Of a stretch of 64,000 bases of DNA, positions 26,143 to 35,194 are shown piece by piece. The DNA comes from DAMCZI01 sp032095175 (GTDB lineage: Bacteria; Bacillota; Clostridia; Clostridiales; Caloramatoraceae). Under the pieces are notes generated by a model. The model was not told where the DNA came from. It saw only the letters and a list, made by a program, of their open reading frames with translations, and did not search any database. Every line of letters starts with the position of its first letter. The first letter of the stretch is position 1. The translations under genes and the position numbers were made by a program. The stretch spans positions 1-64,000 of the forward strand of contig DAMCZI010000030.1 in NCBI GenBank assembly GCA_032095175.1. The letters are read 5' to 3'.

Positions 26143-27892
26143 TAAGCTTTCTGTTTTTTTTGTTTTTTGATTTACGTTTCCTGTTTACTGTGTTCAAAAA
26201 ATCCGGCCTCTCACTTAGTGTCCATATTGGGGGTCTTATAATTAAATCTCTGTTGGATTTGGTCTTTGGCGCAATTGGAGCAAAATATGGTACTCCAAAG
26301 GATTTTATACTACACATTAAACATCCAAGCAGAAATGTTGAAATAGCAATTCCATAGAAACCAGCAATTGCTGCGAAAATAATAAACCCAAATCTAATTA
26401 TCCTTATGGCAAGAGCTAAAGTATAATTGGGTAATGCAAAGTTCCCTAATCCTGTTAACGCTACAACAATTATTAGCACAGGACTTACAAGTCCTGCAGC
26501 TACTGCTGCCTGACCAAGTATCAACGCCCCAAGAATTCCCAATGTCTGACCTATCACTCCTGGTACTCTTATACCTGCTTCGCGTATGAGCTCAAATGAC
26601 AACTCCATTCCGATAATTTCTACAATCGTAGGGAATGGTACCTTCACTCTTGCCTGTGCTATTGATAACAATAGTTCGGTCGGTATCATTTCCTGATGAA
26701 ATAATGTTAGTGAAACATACATTCCTGGTAAGTATATAGAAATAAACACTGCAAGCAATCTTATTATTCTTAAAAAAGTACCATATTCCCATCGCAACAG
26801 TAAGTCCTCTGATGTATGAAAAAGATGAAAAAAAGTTATAGGAACTATCTCAGCAAAGGGGGTCCCATTTGCAATAATCGCTACTTTACCTTCCATAATA
26901 AGGGCCGCTGTTCTATCTGGTCTTTCAGTACTCAATACTTGAGAAAATATGGCATATGGATTGTCTTCAATCATTTGCTCTATAATTCCTCCACCCATTA
27001 TCATATCAAATTCAAATCTTCCTATTCTTCTTTTTATTTCATCTACAATCCTAGGATTGGATACATCATCAAGATATATTATGGCACACCTCGAATTATC
27101 TGCTCTCCCTACTACCTGAGTTTCTACTATCAGACTTTTATTTCTTAATATCCTCCTAATTAATGCTATATTAGTTTCCAAGTTCTCAGTAAATGCCTCC
27201 TGAGCCCCTTTAACAACATTTTCTGTTATCGGCTTATCAACATTTCTTTTTTGATATCCTACACTTTTTATAACTATACATTCATCATAGCCGTCAATGA
27301 AAAGAGCTGTTTTGCCATTAAGTACTTCGAGAATTATTTTATTCATATTAGTTTCCTTTGATACCACATCAATTGGGAGAACATTATCCAATATAAAATC
27401 TGTTATTGGTTTATTTTTACAAATATAAAAATTTTCACAATTCATAAGCTGCTTTAAAATAGATTGATTTACTATTTTTTCATCAACAACACTAGATATA
27501 AATAGTAAAAATGCTTTAACACTTCCTGCTATATTAAAACTTCTAATTTCAATCCCTTGATTTTTATTCATTTTAAACTCGCTTTTTATAGCGTTCATAT
27601 TTAAATTTAAATTCGCTGATACCCTGTTTATTTCCACCTTTTCATTTTTGCTTGTATTATTTTTCCTCATATTATTCCATAAAGCTATTGTTAAAGATGA
27701 ATTTTTTAATATTTCATTTTTTTCACTGTCTCCAATATCCTTACCTTTATTCTCTCTACTTTTTTCTGATAATTTGCTACTCGTTTCATGATTTTTATCT
27801 TCCTTCTCGCTTTCAAGGAGTTCAAAGTCTTTCCCGCCTTTAGGTGCTTTATACTTAAAAATATCTGACAATTTTGAAAAAGCATTCTTCAT
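26123..27892 (-). CDS. gerAA: Spore germination protein GerA
   Basis: A 589-residue GerA from the ATG at 27892, which has GAGGT 5 bases upstream; an ATG-like start 12 bases earlier is worse placed. It has a charged, low-complexity N-terminus (to about 115), the cytosolic domains including PITENVVKGAQEAFTENLETN and RPDRTAALIMEGKVAI, and a membrane domain with PFPTIVEIIGMELSFELIREAG, ending in a lysine-rich tail. It forms the oligomeric channel-like subunit of the germinant receptor. It starts the A-B-C-D operon. Confidence 0.95.
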   Translation of the reverse strand: MKNAFSKLSDIFKYKAPKGGKDFELLESEKEDKNHETSSKLSEKSRENKGKDIGDSEKNEILKNSSLTIALWNNMRKNNTSKNEKVEINRVSANLNLNMNAIKSEFKMNKNQGIEIRSFNIAGSVKAFLLFISSVVDEKIVNQSILKQLMNCENFYICKNKPITDFILDNVLPIDVVSKETNMNKIILEVLNGKTALFIDGYDECIVIKSVGYQKRNVDKPITENVVKGAQEAFTENLETNIALIRRILRNKSLIVETQVVGRADNSRCAIIYLDDVSNPRIVDEIKRRIGRFEFDMIMGGGIIEQMIEDNPYAIFSQVLSTERPDRTAALIMEGKVAIIANGTPFAEIVPITFFHLFHTSEDLLLRWEYGTFLRIIRLLAVFISIYLPGMYVSLTLFHQEMIPTELLLSIAQARVKVPFPTIVEIIGMELSFELIREAGIRVPGVIGQTLGILGALILGQAAVAAGLVSPVLIIVVALTGLGNFALPNYTLALAIRIIRFGFIIFAAIAGFYGIAISTFLLGCLMCSIKSFGVPYFAPIAPKTKSNRDLIIRPPIWTLSERPDFLNTVNRKRKSKNKKNRKLNERGEK

Positions 27893-27964
27893 ATAATACC
27901 TCATAATACCCTATGTAATGTATGGTATTATTTTTACCCAGAGTAAGCTCAATTATTATTTTTT

Positions 27965-28004
27965 ACAGATTTTTTATATGTTCTACATAAATAATTCTAT
28001 ATTT
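27965..28004 (-). promoter_or_regulatory. Candidate forespore (SigG-type) promoter of gerA operon 1
   Basis: About 40 bases, 72-112 bases upstream of gerA, match 42162-42200 upstream of another ger gene: on the minus strand ATAGAAT-ATTTAT-GAACATATAA with TCTGT after it. CATATAA resembles the SigG -10 consensus. The -35 (GAATA with a 19-base spacer) is imperfect. Confidence 0.45.
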
Positions 28005-28120
28005 CTTGGCACTATACATTTATGTGGAACCATTTTCCTTGATTTATTAATGGCACAATACACCATCCATAATGTGATTAATATAGCTGCTTTTATAATC
28101 TTTATTTACCTTAAAAATAT

Positions 28121-28215
28121 AAAAAGGGGCTGCCATACTAACGAAAATAACTTTAAAAGCGTCATGTGCCTGGCTTTTAAGGCGATAATATTCGTTAGTG
28201 TGACAGCCCCTTTTT
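28121..28215. repeat. Large hairpin between ade and gerA, family B
   Basis: An imperfect palindrome with outer arms AAAAAGGGGCTG/CAGCCCCTTTTT, a middle stem ACTAACGAA/TTCGTTAGT, and an inner TGTGCCTGGC. It stands five bases past the ade stop and ends in a T or A run on both strands, so it can act as a bidirectional terminator. Its arms are shared with the hairpin at 33968-34118. Confidence 0.8.
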
Positions 28216-28220
28216 ATATT

Positions 28221-29936
28221 CTATTTTTCCTCACTTTGAATGAATCTTGAATTTAAAACATCAAACAATCCCATATCTGTTAACTTGATTTCTGGTATCA
28301 CAGGAAGTGCCATGAATGCAAGTGTCATAAAGGGGTCATAGTCCCTTGAAACTCCAAGCTTTTCATGGGCTGTATTAATCATTCCTTCAAGCTTAACACA
28401 TACCTCTGTCAAATTTCTGTCTGACATAAGACCTGCAATGGGAAGAGGTAATGTATCTATAACCCTGCCATTTGATACAGTTGTAATTCCCCCTGATGCT
28501 TTTTTTACTTCCATTGCCGCGATGTACATATCCCTGTCATTATCACCTATTACAATAAGATTGTGGGAATCGTGGGCTATTGTTGTAGCTATTGCCCCAT
28601 TTTTAAGCCCGAAGCCCTCTATTATTCCAAGTCCTATATTTCCTGTTTCCTTGTGCCTTTCTATAACAGCAAGCTTTAAAAGACCTGGATTCCTTTCACT
28701 TTTAAATTCACCATTTTCAAGCTCAACCTCCCTTATAACCATTTTTGTTACAAGGTTTCTTGGTATAAGCTTAATAACCCTTGCTCTGTTTTTATTCATT
28801 CTTATCTTAAAGCTATCTATGCTTATATTTATTTTTACTCTTCCTTTAACACTTTCATAGTCAAAGCTGTTTCCCTCAAAAGCTGGTGACCCTTCTCTTG
28901 CCACAAGCTTTCCACCTTTGAAAACCATATATGGTTTGAATTCTACCAAATCCTCCAACAGAACCAAATCCGCATCATAGGATGGAGCAATTGCTCCCTT
29001 TCCATTTAATCCATAACACTGTGCTGCATTTATGGTTGCTATTTCAATGGCTGTAATCGTATCGAGCCCATTTTCTATTGCAAGCTTTATATTATAGTTG
29101 ATATGACCTTCTGTTAATATATCCTGTGGGTGCTTATCATCGGTGCAGAAAAGGCACCTCCTTGAATTGTATATATCTACACCCTTTATAAGTTTCTCAA
29201 GATTTCTTGCTGCAGAGCCCTGTCTTAGTAGAATATACATTCCCTGGCTTATTCTCTCTCTCATCTCTTCCACTGTAGAACATTCATGCTCGGTTTTAAC
29301 TCCTGATGCAGCATAGGCATTAAGCTCCATTCCAGAAATCATCGGGCCATGACCATCTATAACCTTTGTTCCTGCGGCTTCAATCTTTTTGATAATGCTG
29401 CCCTTCCCTACAATAACTGCTTGGTAATCCATTAGCTCTCCAAGGCCTAAGACCCTTTCCTTTTTAATATATCCTTTTATTATATTCACATCTATTACAG
29501 CTCCAGAATTTTCAAACTCCGTTGCTGGTACACAGGAGGGAACCATTATAAAAACATCTAAAGGTGTTTTACTGCTTGCTTTCATTATATAATCTATACC
29601 ATCAGCTCCGCTTACATTTGCAATCTCATGAGGATCAGCAATGATTGATGTTGTTCCCCAGAGTATTATACCCTTTGCAAACTCAGTGGGACTTACCATT
29701 GATGATTCAATGTGTACATGGCTGTCTATGAAGCCAGGAACAAGATACCTTCCCCCTCCATCGATTATTCTTTCACCATCATAATCCCCTATTCCTACAA
29801 TAACTCCATCCTTTACTCCAAGGCTTCCATCGACTATAAGGTGGGAGAATACATCTACAATTCTGCAGTTTTTAAACACCAGATCGCATTTTATTCTTCC
29901 TGCCGCTGCATCAATTATTTCCTTTAAATTCTTCAT
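28221..29936 (-). CDS. ade: Adenine deaminase
   Basis: A 571-residue amidohydrolase-fold enzyme turning adenine into hypoxanthine and ammonia in purine salvage. Metal ligands and family marks are FIDSHVHIESSMVSP, DPHEIANVSG, IDGHGPM, and FCTDDKHP. The C-terminal domain has IAHDSHNLIVIGDND and the LPLPIAGLMS segment typical of Ade. AGGGGG lies 6-7 bases before the ATG. It stands alone, divergent from the signalling genes beyond 30449. Confidence 0.96.
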   Translation of the reverse strand: MKNLKEIIDAAAGRIKCDLVFKNCRIVDVFSHLIVDGSLGVKDGVIVGIGDYDGERIIDGGGRYLVPGFIDSHVHIESSMVSPTEFAKGIILWGTTSIIADPHEIANVSGADGIDYIMKASSKTPLDVFIMVPSCVPATEFENSGAVIDVNIIKGYIKKERVLGLGELMDYQAVIVGKGSIIKKIEAAGTKVIDGHGPMISGMELNAYAASGVKTEHECSTVEEMRERISQGMYILLRQGSAARNLEKLIKGVDIYNSRRCLFCTDDKHPQDILTEGHINYNIKLAIENGLDTITAIEIATINAAQCYGLNGKGAIAPSYDADLVLLEDLVEFKPYMVFKGGKLVAREGSPAFEGNSFDYESVKGRVKINISIDSFKIRMNKNRARVIKLIPRNLVTKMVIREVELENGEFKSERNPGLLKLAVIERHKETGNIGLGIIEGFGLKNGAIATTIAHDSHNLIVIGDNDRDMYIAAMEVKKASGGITTVSNGRVIDTLPLPIAGLMSDRNLTEVCVKLEGMINTAHEKLGVSRDYDPFMTLAFMALPVIPEIKLTDMGLFDVLNSRFIQSEEK

Positions 29937-30448
29937 AGATACCCCCTTATTCTTATTTTAAAATATTCTCCGTTTATACATAATGCTTACCTAATTCTGC
30001 TATAACTTTTTCCTATTGACTGTATTTCATAGAATCTTACCACAATTGCATCGCATATTACATTTATTATTATTGGAACCAAGCAGCGTGGCATATCTAT
30101 TATTGTAACACCCCAACTGCAGTGAGGTGAAGAGCCTTCGGGTCAATATCCGGGTTTCTTTCTTTAGTATGTGTCTGGCTCACCCCCTTATACTGCCCCA
30201 TCCTTGTAAATGAAAGGAATTTTCTATCATCATTTCTCGAATTTTCTAATAACCTTTATAGAATTTATATAACAATTCAAAATTTTTAATACTATTTTTC
30301 ATATTGTTTTATAATTTTTTACTAACTCGTTAAGTATTTTTATAAAAGAAGTTAGTTATCCTTTTAGTTTCTTCATGATCATTCAGCATGACTTGTGTCA
30401 AAATTGCTCATAGTTTGTAAACTTTATTACAACAATGTAACACTTTCA
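29937..30448. other. Spacer with a relatively GC-rich coding remnant
   Basis: Between ade and the PAS-GGDEF gene. Positions 30100-30201 on the minus strand form a 33-codon frame (MGQYKGVSQTHTKERNPDID at its start) with codon use and GC content above the surroundings; it has no ribosome site and looks like a leftover of a transferred gene. The rest is AT-rich with no gene seen. Confidence 0.4.
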
Positions 30449-30520
30449 TTGATAGTATATTTTATTAGTGGTATAATATGCCAAGGTAATGACAGATATT
30501 TGTCAATACCTTGGCATATT
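30449..30520 (+). promoter_or_regulatory. Promoter overlapped by a strong hairpin
   Basis: TTGATA (30449-30454), a 17-base spacer and TATAAT (30472-30477) make a near-consensus promoter. A palindrome begins inside the -10: AATATGCCAAGGTA (30475-30488) pairs with TACCTTGGCATATT (30507-30520), with an inner TGACA/TGTCA. It would be an operator on DNA or a 5'-end hairpin on RNA. The coding start is about 185 bases further on. Confidence 0.6.
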
Positions 30521-30704
30521 ATTGTCATGACACTTGCAATATTACTAAAATATATAGAACTAAAAATCTAACAAATATGCAACAGCTCTCTCCCATTTAC
30601 CGGAAATTACATATAATAAGTAGCACTAACTTCTTTATTAAATCATTTTCAGTCACTTAATAGGCATTGGGGGAAATATAAGAATCATATTGGAGGGGGT
30701 TAAT

Positions 30705-32177
30705 ATGGTAACAGATGTATCAAACATCAAAAGAGAAATAAATGAACTAAAGGAAGCACGAATCGCATTAGAGAAGGAAAGAAATTTATTAAAAGCAACA
30801 TTGAATTCTATCGGTGAAGGAATCATTACAATTGACAATTCAAGTAAAATAACATCCATGAATTCAGCAGCAGAGGCTTTAACAGGCTGGAGTAAAGAAG
30901 AAGCTATAGGTAAAAAGCTTGATGATGTACTTAACATCATCAACGAAATTATCGGTTTGAAGATAAAATTACCTATAAACAAGCTAATAAAAACCAAGGA
31001 GGCAATGCATTTTCAAGACGACTTGATTTTAATATCAAGGGAAGGCACAAATAGAAATATATCAATAAATGTATCTCCTGTTGTAGACAAACACCATAAT
31101 TTATATAGTTTAATATTTGCATTTAGGGATATAACAGAAATAAAAAGAACAGAGGATGAATTGGAATATTTAGTGAAGCATGATGAATTAACTGGGCTTT
31201 ATAATCGTGCTCATTATAACGAAGCTCTAAAAAAGTTAAAGGGCAGAAGTAATTTACCTGTATCCTTTATATTTGGCAATATAAATGGCTTAAAGGTAAT
31301 AAATGATGTGTTTGGAAGTGAAAAGGGTGATAAACTACTGATAACTATAGCTGATATTTTAAAAAATGCCTGCAGAAAGGAATGTATTATTTCAAGGCTA
31401 GGCGGAGATGAATTTTCAATAGTATTACCTAGAACAGGGGAAAAAGAAGTAATATCTATTTGCGAAAGAATAAGAGTCCTGTGTGAAGATCATAGAGATG
31501 AAATAGTTAAGCCAAGTATTGCACTTGGTTACTACACTCGAAAGTCTAATAAATTAAGCACGTCTAAATGTATTAAGTATGCTGGAGACAGGATGTATAG
31601 GAATAAAATACTACAGTCTCAAAGCATGCGCAGCACTCTATTCAAATCCTTAAGAAAATCCCTGTTTGAAAGAAACTATGAAACACTTGAGCACACCCAG
31701 AGAATGGCAGATCTATGCAGCAAATTAGGTAATAGCCTAAGCCTGACTGCAAGTGAAAAGGATGATCTTTGCCTCCTAGCACTATTGCACGACATAGGTA
31801 AAATAGGTGTACCCGATAATATATTACTAAAGCCTGACAAACTTACAGAAGAAGAATACAATGAAATAAAAAAACATACTGAGGTTGGATACAGAATAGC
31901 AAAAACAAGCAAGGAATTATCCCACATAGCTGATTACATACTATGCCACCACGAACGCTGGGATGGTAAAGGTTATCCTAAAGGGTTAAAGGGGGAGCAT
32001 ATTCCTAAACTATCAAGGATAATATCCATCGTAGACTCATACGATGCCATGACCAATGATAGAGTATACAAGAAAGCACTGAGAAAAGATGATGCCCTTG
32101 AGGAAATTAAAAGAAATGCAGGAACTCAGTTTGATCCAGAAATATCAAATGAATTTATTAAATTAATGAATAACTAA
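30705..32177 (+). CDS. PAS-GGDEF-HD-GYP signalling protein
   Basis: A 490-residue soluble protein from the ATG at 30705 (GGAGGGGG 5 bases upstream; a TTG at 30690 is within that site). A short coiled coil leads to a PAS domain (about 25-150), a GGDEF domain (about 155-300) and an HD-GYP domain (about 320-490). The GGDEF motif RLGGDEF is intact, but the first metal-binding position of the usual DIDxFK motif is Asn192 (GNINGLK), so cyclase activity may be weak or lost. HD-GYP residues are present (LLHDIGKIG, His362-Asp363; HHERWDGKGYP). It probably degrades cyclic di-GMP in response to a PAS signal, upstream of a chemoreceptor gene. Confidence 0.93.
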   Translation: MVTDVSNIKREINELKEARIALEKERNLLKATLNSIGEGIITIDNSSKITSMNSAAEALTGWSKEEAIGKKLDDVLNIINEIIGLKIKLPINKLIKTKEAMHFQDDLILISREGTNRNISINVSPVVDKHHNLYSLIFAFRDITEIKRTEDELEYLVKHDELTGLYNRAHYNEALKKLKGRSNLPVSFIFGNINGLKVINDVFGSEKGDKLLITIADILKNACRKECIISRLGGDEFSIVLPRTGEKEVISICERIRVLCEDHRDEIVKPSIALGYYTRKSNKLSTSKCIKYAGDRMYRNKILQSQSMRSTLFKSLRKSLFERNYETLEHTQRMADLCSKLGNSLSLTASEKDDLCLLALLHDIGKIGVPDNILLKPDKLTEEEYNEIKKHTEVGYRIAKTSKELSHIADYILCHHERWDGKGYPKGLKGEHIPKLSRIISIVDSYDAMTNDRVYKKALRKDDALEEIKRNAGTQFDPEISNEFIKLMNN

Positions 32178-32199
32178 GCATCTATATTTGGAGGAGTTT

Positions 32200-33915
32200 A
32201 TGATGAAGTGGTTTTTAAATTTAAAAATTAGAACAAAGCTAATAAGTAGTTTTTTAATTATATCTATATTAACAGCATTTGTTGGTGTATACGGAATATA
32301 CAGTTCAGGTAAAATCAACAATGGTATGAGTGAAATGTATAATGAATGTTTAATACCTGTAAAAATACTCAGTAAAGTTTATGCAAATGAAATAGCTGCA
32401 CGTGCAGAAGTGGAGGATATGTTTAATAATACAGATAGCAGCAATATAACATCTAACATTCAAACAATTGACAGTTTATCCTCAGAAAGTAATCAGTTGT
32501 TGCAGCAATATGAAGCTACAGACCTCACAGATGAAGAAAAAAGCGCTGTTAAAGAACTTAAATCATCCGTAGAAAATTATCGTACTTTAAGAACGGATAT
32601 GGTTAACTTAATCTCGCAGAATAAAAAGGAAGCAGCCTTATTACTTCGTGAAAAGGTAAAGGGAGCAAGAGAGGAATCCCTGAGACAGCTAAAATATTTA
32701 ATAGATTTTAATGAAAAATATGCCAACCAAAAAAATATCGATGGAAAAAGCATTTTCAAAAAAACATGTAGATTGATGACCACTATGATTGTACTATCAG
32801 TTCTACTTGTTATTATTCTTGGAGGAGCACTAAGCTTTATAATAACAAAACAACTAAAAAAGGGAGTCCTGTTTGCAAAGGAACTAGCAAAGGGAAATTT
32901 AACTCAAAAGCTTGATCTAAAAACAAAGGATGAGTTTGGAGAACTTGCTACAGCACTTAACACTGCCGTTTTAAACACCCATCAATTAGTAAAGCATTTG
33001 GATAATATAATAATTACACTTACTTCCTCAAGTCAAAATCTTTCTGCAGCAACAGAAGAAATATCTGCACAGGTTGAAAACGTTACTGCATCAGTTCAGG
33101 AAATAGCCGCCAGCATGCAGGATACCAGTTCTTCAACAGAGGAAATTAGCGCATCAGGTGAAGAAATACAAAATATTATTATAAAAATAGCTGACAATGC
33201 TAATGAAGAAAATGAAGCCTCCCTTAAAATCGAAGAGAAAGCAACCACTATTAGCTTAAATGCTGAAAAAGCGATTAAAGCTACTGAGGAAATTTATAGA
33301 GAAAAACAGGCTAAAATACTAAATGCAATTGAGGATGGAAAGGTTGTTGAAGAAATAAAGAAAATGTCTGATGTAATTTCAGCCATCTCAGCTCAAACAA
33401 ACCTACTTGCACTTAATGCTGCCATTGAAGCTGCACGAGCTGGTGAACAGGGAAGAGGTTTTTCAGTTGTTGCAGAGGAAGTAAGAACCCTTGCTGAACA
33501 ATCATCCTCAACAGTTGGAAATATACAAAATGTGATTTCAAAGGTTCAGGATGCCTTTAAAAATTTATCTGATAATACAAACGAAATATTGACCTTCATG
33601 GATACAAGAATATCAGCTGATTACAATGATTATAGGGAAACAGGCTTAATATACAAACAGGATGCTGCAATGTATAATGAATTAGCAGGTATAATTGCAG
33701 CAAACACACAGGAGATTGCCGCATCCGTTGAGCAGGTAAACAATGCAATGAATACAGTTGCATCTTCTATTGAAGAAACCTCTGCAAGCTCAGAAGAAAT
33801 TTCAGCTAACATATCAGAGGTTTCCAATGTGGTATGTGATATTGCAAAATCTGCTGAAAACCAGACTCAGCTTACAGAGGAGTTAAACTCTTTAATTAGT
33901 AAATTCAAAATATAG
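32200..33915 (+). CDS. Methyl-accepting chemotaxis protein
   Basis: A 571-residue receptor from the ATG at 32200 with GGAGGAG 4 bases upstream. TM1 spans about 12-34, an extracellular four-helix-bundle sensor domain follows to about 190, TM2 is near 195-215 (TTMIVLSVLLVIILGGALSF), then HAMP and the signalling domain. The conserved hairpin is ISAQTNLLALNAAIEAARAG and GRGFSVVAEEVRTLA. The gene starts 22 bases after the PAS-GGDEF-HD-GYP gene, likely in one transcript, linking chemotaxis to cyclic di-GMP. Confidence 0.93.
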   Translation: MMKWFLNLKIRTKLISSFLIISILTAFVGVYGIYSSGKINNGMSEMYNECLIPVKILSKVYANEIAARAEVEDMFNNTDSSNITSNIQTIDSLSSESNQLLQQYEATDLTDEEKSAVKELKSSVENYRTLRTDMVNLISQNKKEAALLLREKVKGAREESLRQLKYLIDFNEKYANQKNIDGKSIFKKTCRLMTTMIVLSVLLVIILGGALSFIITKQLKKGVLFAKELAKGNLTQKLDLKTKDEFGELATALNTAVLNTHQLVKHLDNIIITLTSSSQNLSAATEEISAQVENVTASVQEIAASMQDTSSSTEEISASGEEIQNIIIKIADNANEENEASLKIEEKATTISLNAEKAIKATEEIYREKQAKILNAIEDGKVVEEIKKMSDVISAISAQTNLLALNAAIEAARAGEQGRGFSVVAEEVRTLAEQSSSTVGNIQNVISKVQDAFKNLSDNTNEILTFMDTRISADYNDYRETGLIYKQDAAMYNELAGIIAANTQEIAASVEQVNNAMNTVASSIEETSASSEEISANISEVSNVVCDIAKSAENQTQLTEELNSLISKFKI

Positions 33916-33967
33916 AAGTAACAGACACTTTAGTTGTAAAGGTAACAGGTACTTGAGTTCAAATAGT

Positions 33968-34118
33968 AATGGAGCTGTCGCACTAACAATATTATCGCCT
34001 TAAGTGCCAGACACATGGCAAGTGGCAAGTGAATAAAGCCTGATATTCTAGGCTTTGTTCAACTTGCCATGTGCCTAGCACTTTTGAAAGTTATTTTTGT
34101 TAGTGCAACAGCCCCATT
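33968..34118. repeat. Large nested hairpin, family B
   Basis: About 150 bases folding in layers: outer arms around GAGCTGTCGCACTAACA / TGTTAGTGCAACAGCCCC, middle AAGTGCCAGACACATGGCAAG / CTTGCCATGTGCCTAGCACTT, inner AAAGCCTGATA region. It fills the gap between the convergent MCP and galM genes and ends at the galM stop. Half-copies of family A words (GGTAACAGGTACTTGAGTT) lie just before it at about 33940-33960. Confidence 0.8.
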
Positions 34119-35162
34119 TTATAATGTATAAAATCTAAATATAGTCTCTCGTTTATATAACTGGTTTTTCTTCAAGATGGAATCCTTTAAAAAAGCATTG
34201 TTTCTTCCTATTGGCGGACTTTGGGTTTCAAAGCATATTCCATCCCTTCTTCTTGCCCTCTTACCTTTATTAAGAAGCTCATCATCAGGAAAATTCATTG
34301 TATATATAACTGCTGCTTTTTGATTAGTACATACATCCATAGCCCTTCCTGATGCTTCATGATATAAATGAACCTTTACCCCGCAACTTTTTTTTAAAAT
34401 CCATGGGTGATCATATCCTGAACCTATATTTATCTGGTCATGATCACATTCAATATCCTTTCCTATTTCCTTAGGAAGTCTAAAATCAAAGGGAGTACCG
34501 GTGACCTCAAGAAGATTTCCTGTTGGAACTTGGGTTTTATCTAATTCACATATGTAGTCTGCATTGATTCTTAGATTATGTTTTAGTATATCCCCCCTTG
34601 CATTCCCACTAAGGTTAAAGTATGCATGATTCGTCATATTAACAAGTGTATCTTTATCGCTTTTTACTCTATACCTTATTATAAGCTCTCCAGCATTGTT
34701 AATCTCATATTCTACTTCAGCCCACAAATTTCCTGGATAATTCTCCTCTCCATCATGGCTTAGATAAGTTAACCTGACTGAAACCTTATCCTTATTTTCA
34801 ACTTTATCAACATTCCAAAACCTTTTATTGAATCCAATATTTCCACCATGTCCCTGATGGAGTCCATAGTTTCTATTAAGCTCTATAGCTCTGCCATCAA
34901 TTTCAACTCTGCCCTCGCATATCCTTCCTGCAGTCCTTCCTACAATCGCCCCTAAATAAGATGGATTTTTCTCATAGGTTGATATATCTTTATACCTCAA
35001 TATAACATTCTCATATACTCCATTTCTATCCGGAGCTATTATATCCGTTATTACACCTCCAAAATTAAGTACCTTAATTCTAAAGCCATAATCATTAATC
35101 AATTCATAGGATTTTACATTCCTATTTTGAAATTTCCCAACTATATTTTCATTAATATCCAT
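34119..35162 (-). CDS. galM: Aldose 1-epimerase (galactose mutarotase)
   Basis: A 347-residue mutarotase that interconverts alpha and beta galactose so that galactokinase can act. Marks are YLGAIVGRTAGRI, the NYGLHQGHGG loop, NMTNHAYFNL with its active-site histidine, GSGYDHPWIL, and CFETQSPP with the catalytic glutamate. It is last in the gal gene string, 32 bases after galT. GAGGTG precedes the ATG. Confidence 0.94.
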   Translation of the reverse strand: MDINENIVGKFQNRNVKSYELINDYGFRIKVLNFGGVITDIIAPDRNGVYENVILRYKDISTYEKNPSYLGAIVGRTAGRICEGRVEIDGRAIELNRNYGLHQGHGGNIGFNKRFWNVDKVENKDKVSVRLTYLSHDGEENYPGNLWAEVEYEINNAGELIIRYRVKSDKDTLVNMTNHAYFNLSGNARGDILKHNLRINADYICELDKTQVPTGNLLEVTGTPFDFRLPKEIGKDIECDHDQINIGSGYDHPWILKKSCGVKVHLYHEASGRAMDVCTNQKAAVIYTMNFPDDELLNKGKRARRRDGICFETQSPPIGRNNAFLKDSILKKNQLYKRETIFRFYTL

Positions 35163-35194
35163 ATTATCACCTCAAAGAAGTGCCTAGCACTAGT

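Noticed and set aside
27918..28250. A 110-codon plus-strand frame between gerA and ade
   Set aside because: It runs through the family B hairpin and into the ade 3' end, has no good ribosome site and a composition of AT-rich noise.
30060..30240. A structured RNA (riboswitch) near 30100-30200
   Set aside because: A partial stem GGTGAGCC/GGCTC-CACC exists, but no known aptamer core was recognised and the segment reads better as a coding remnant.
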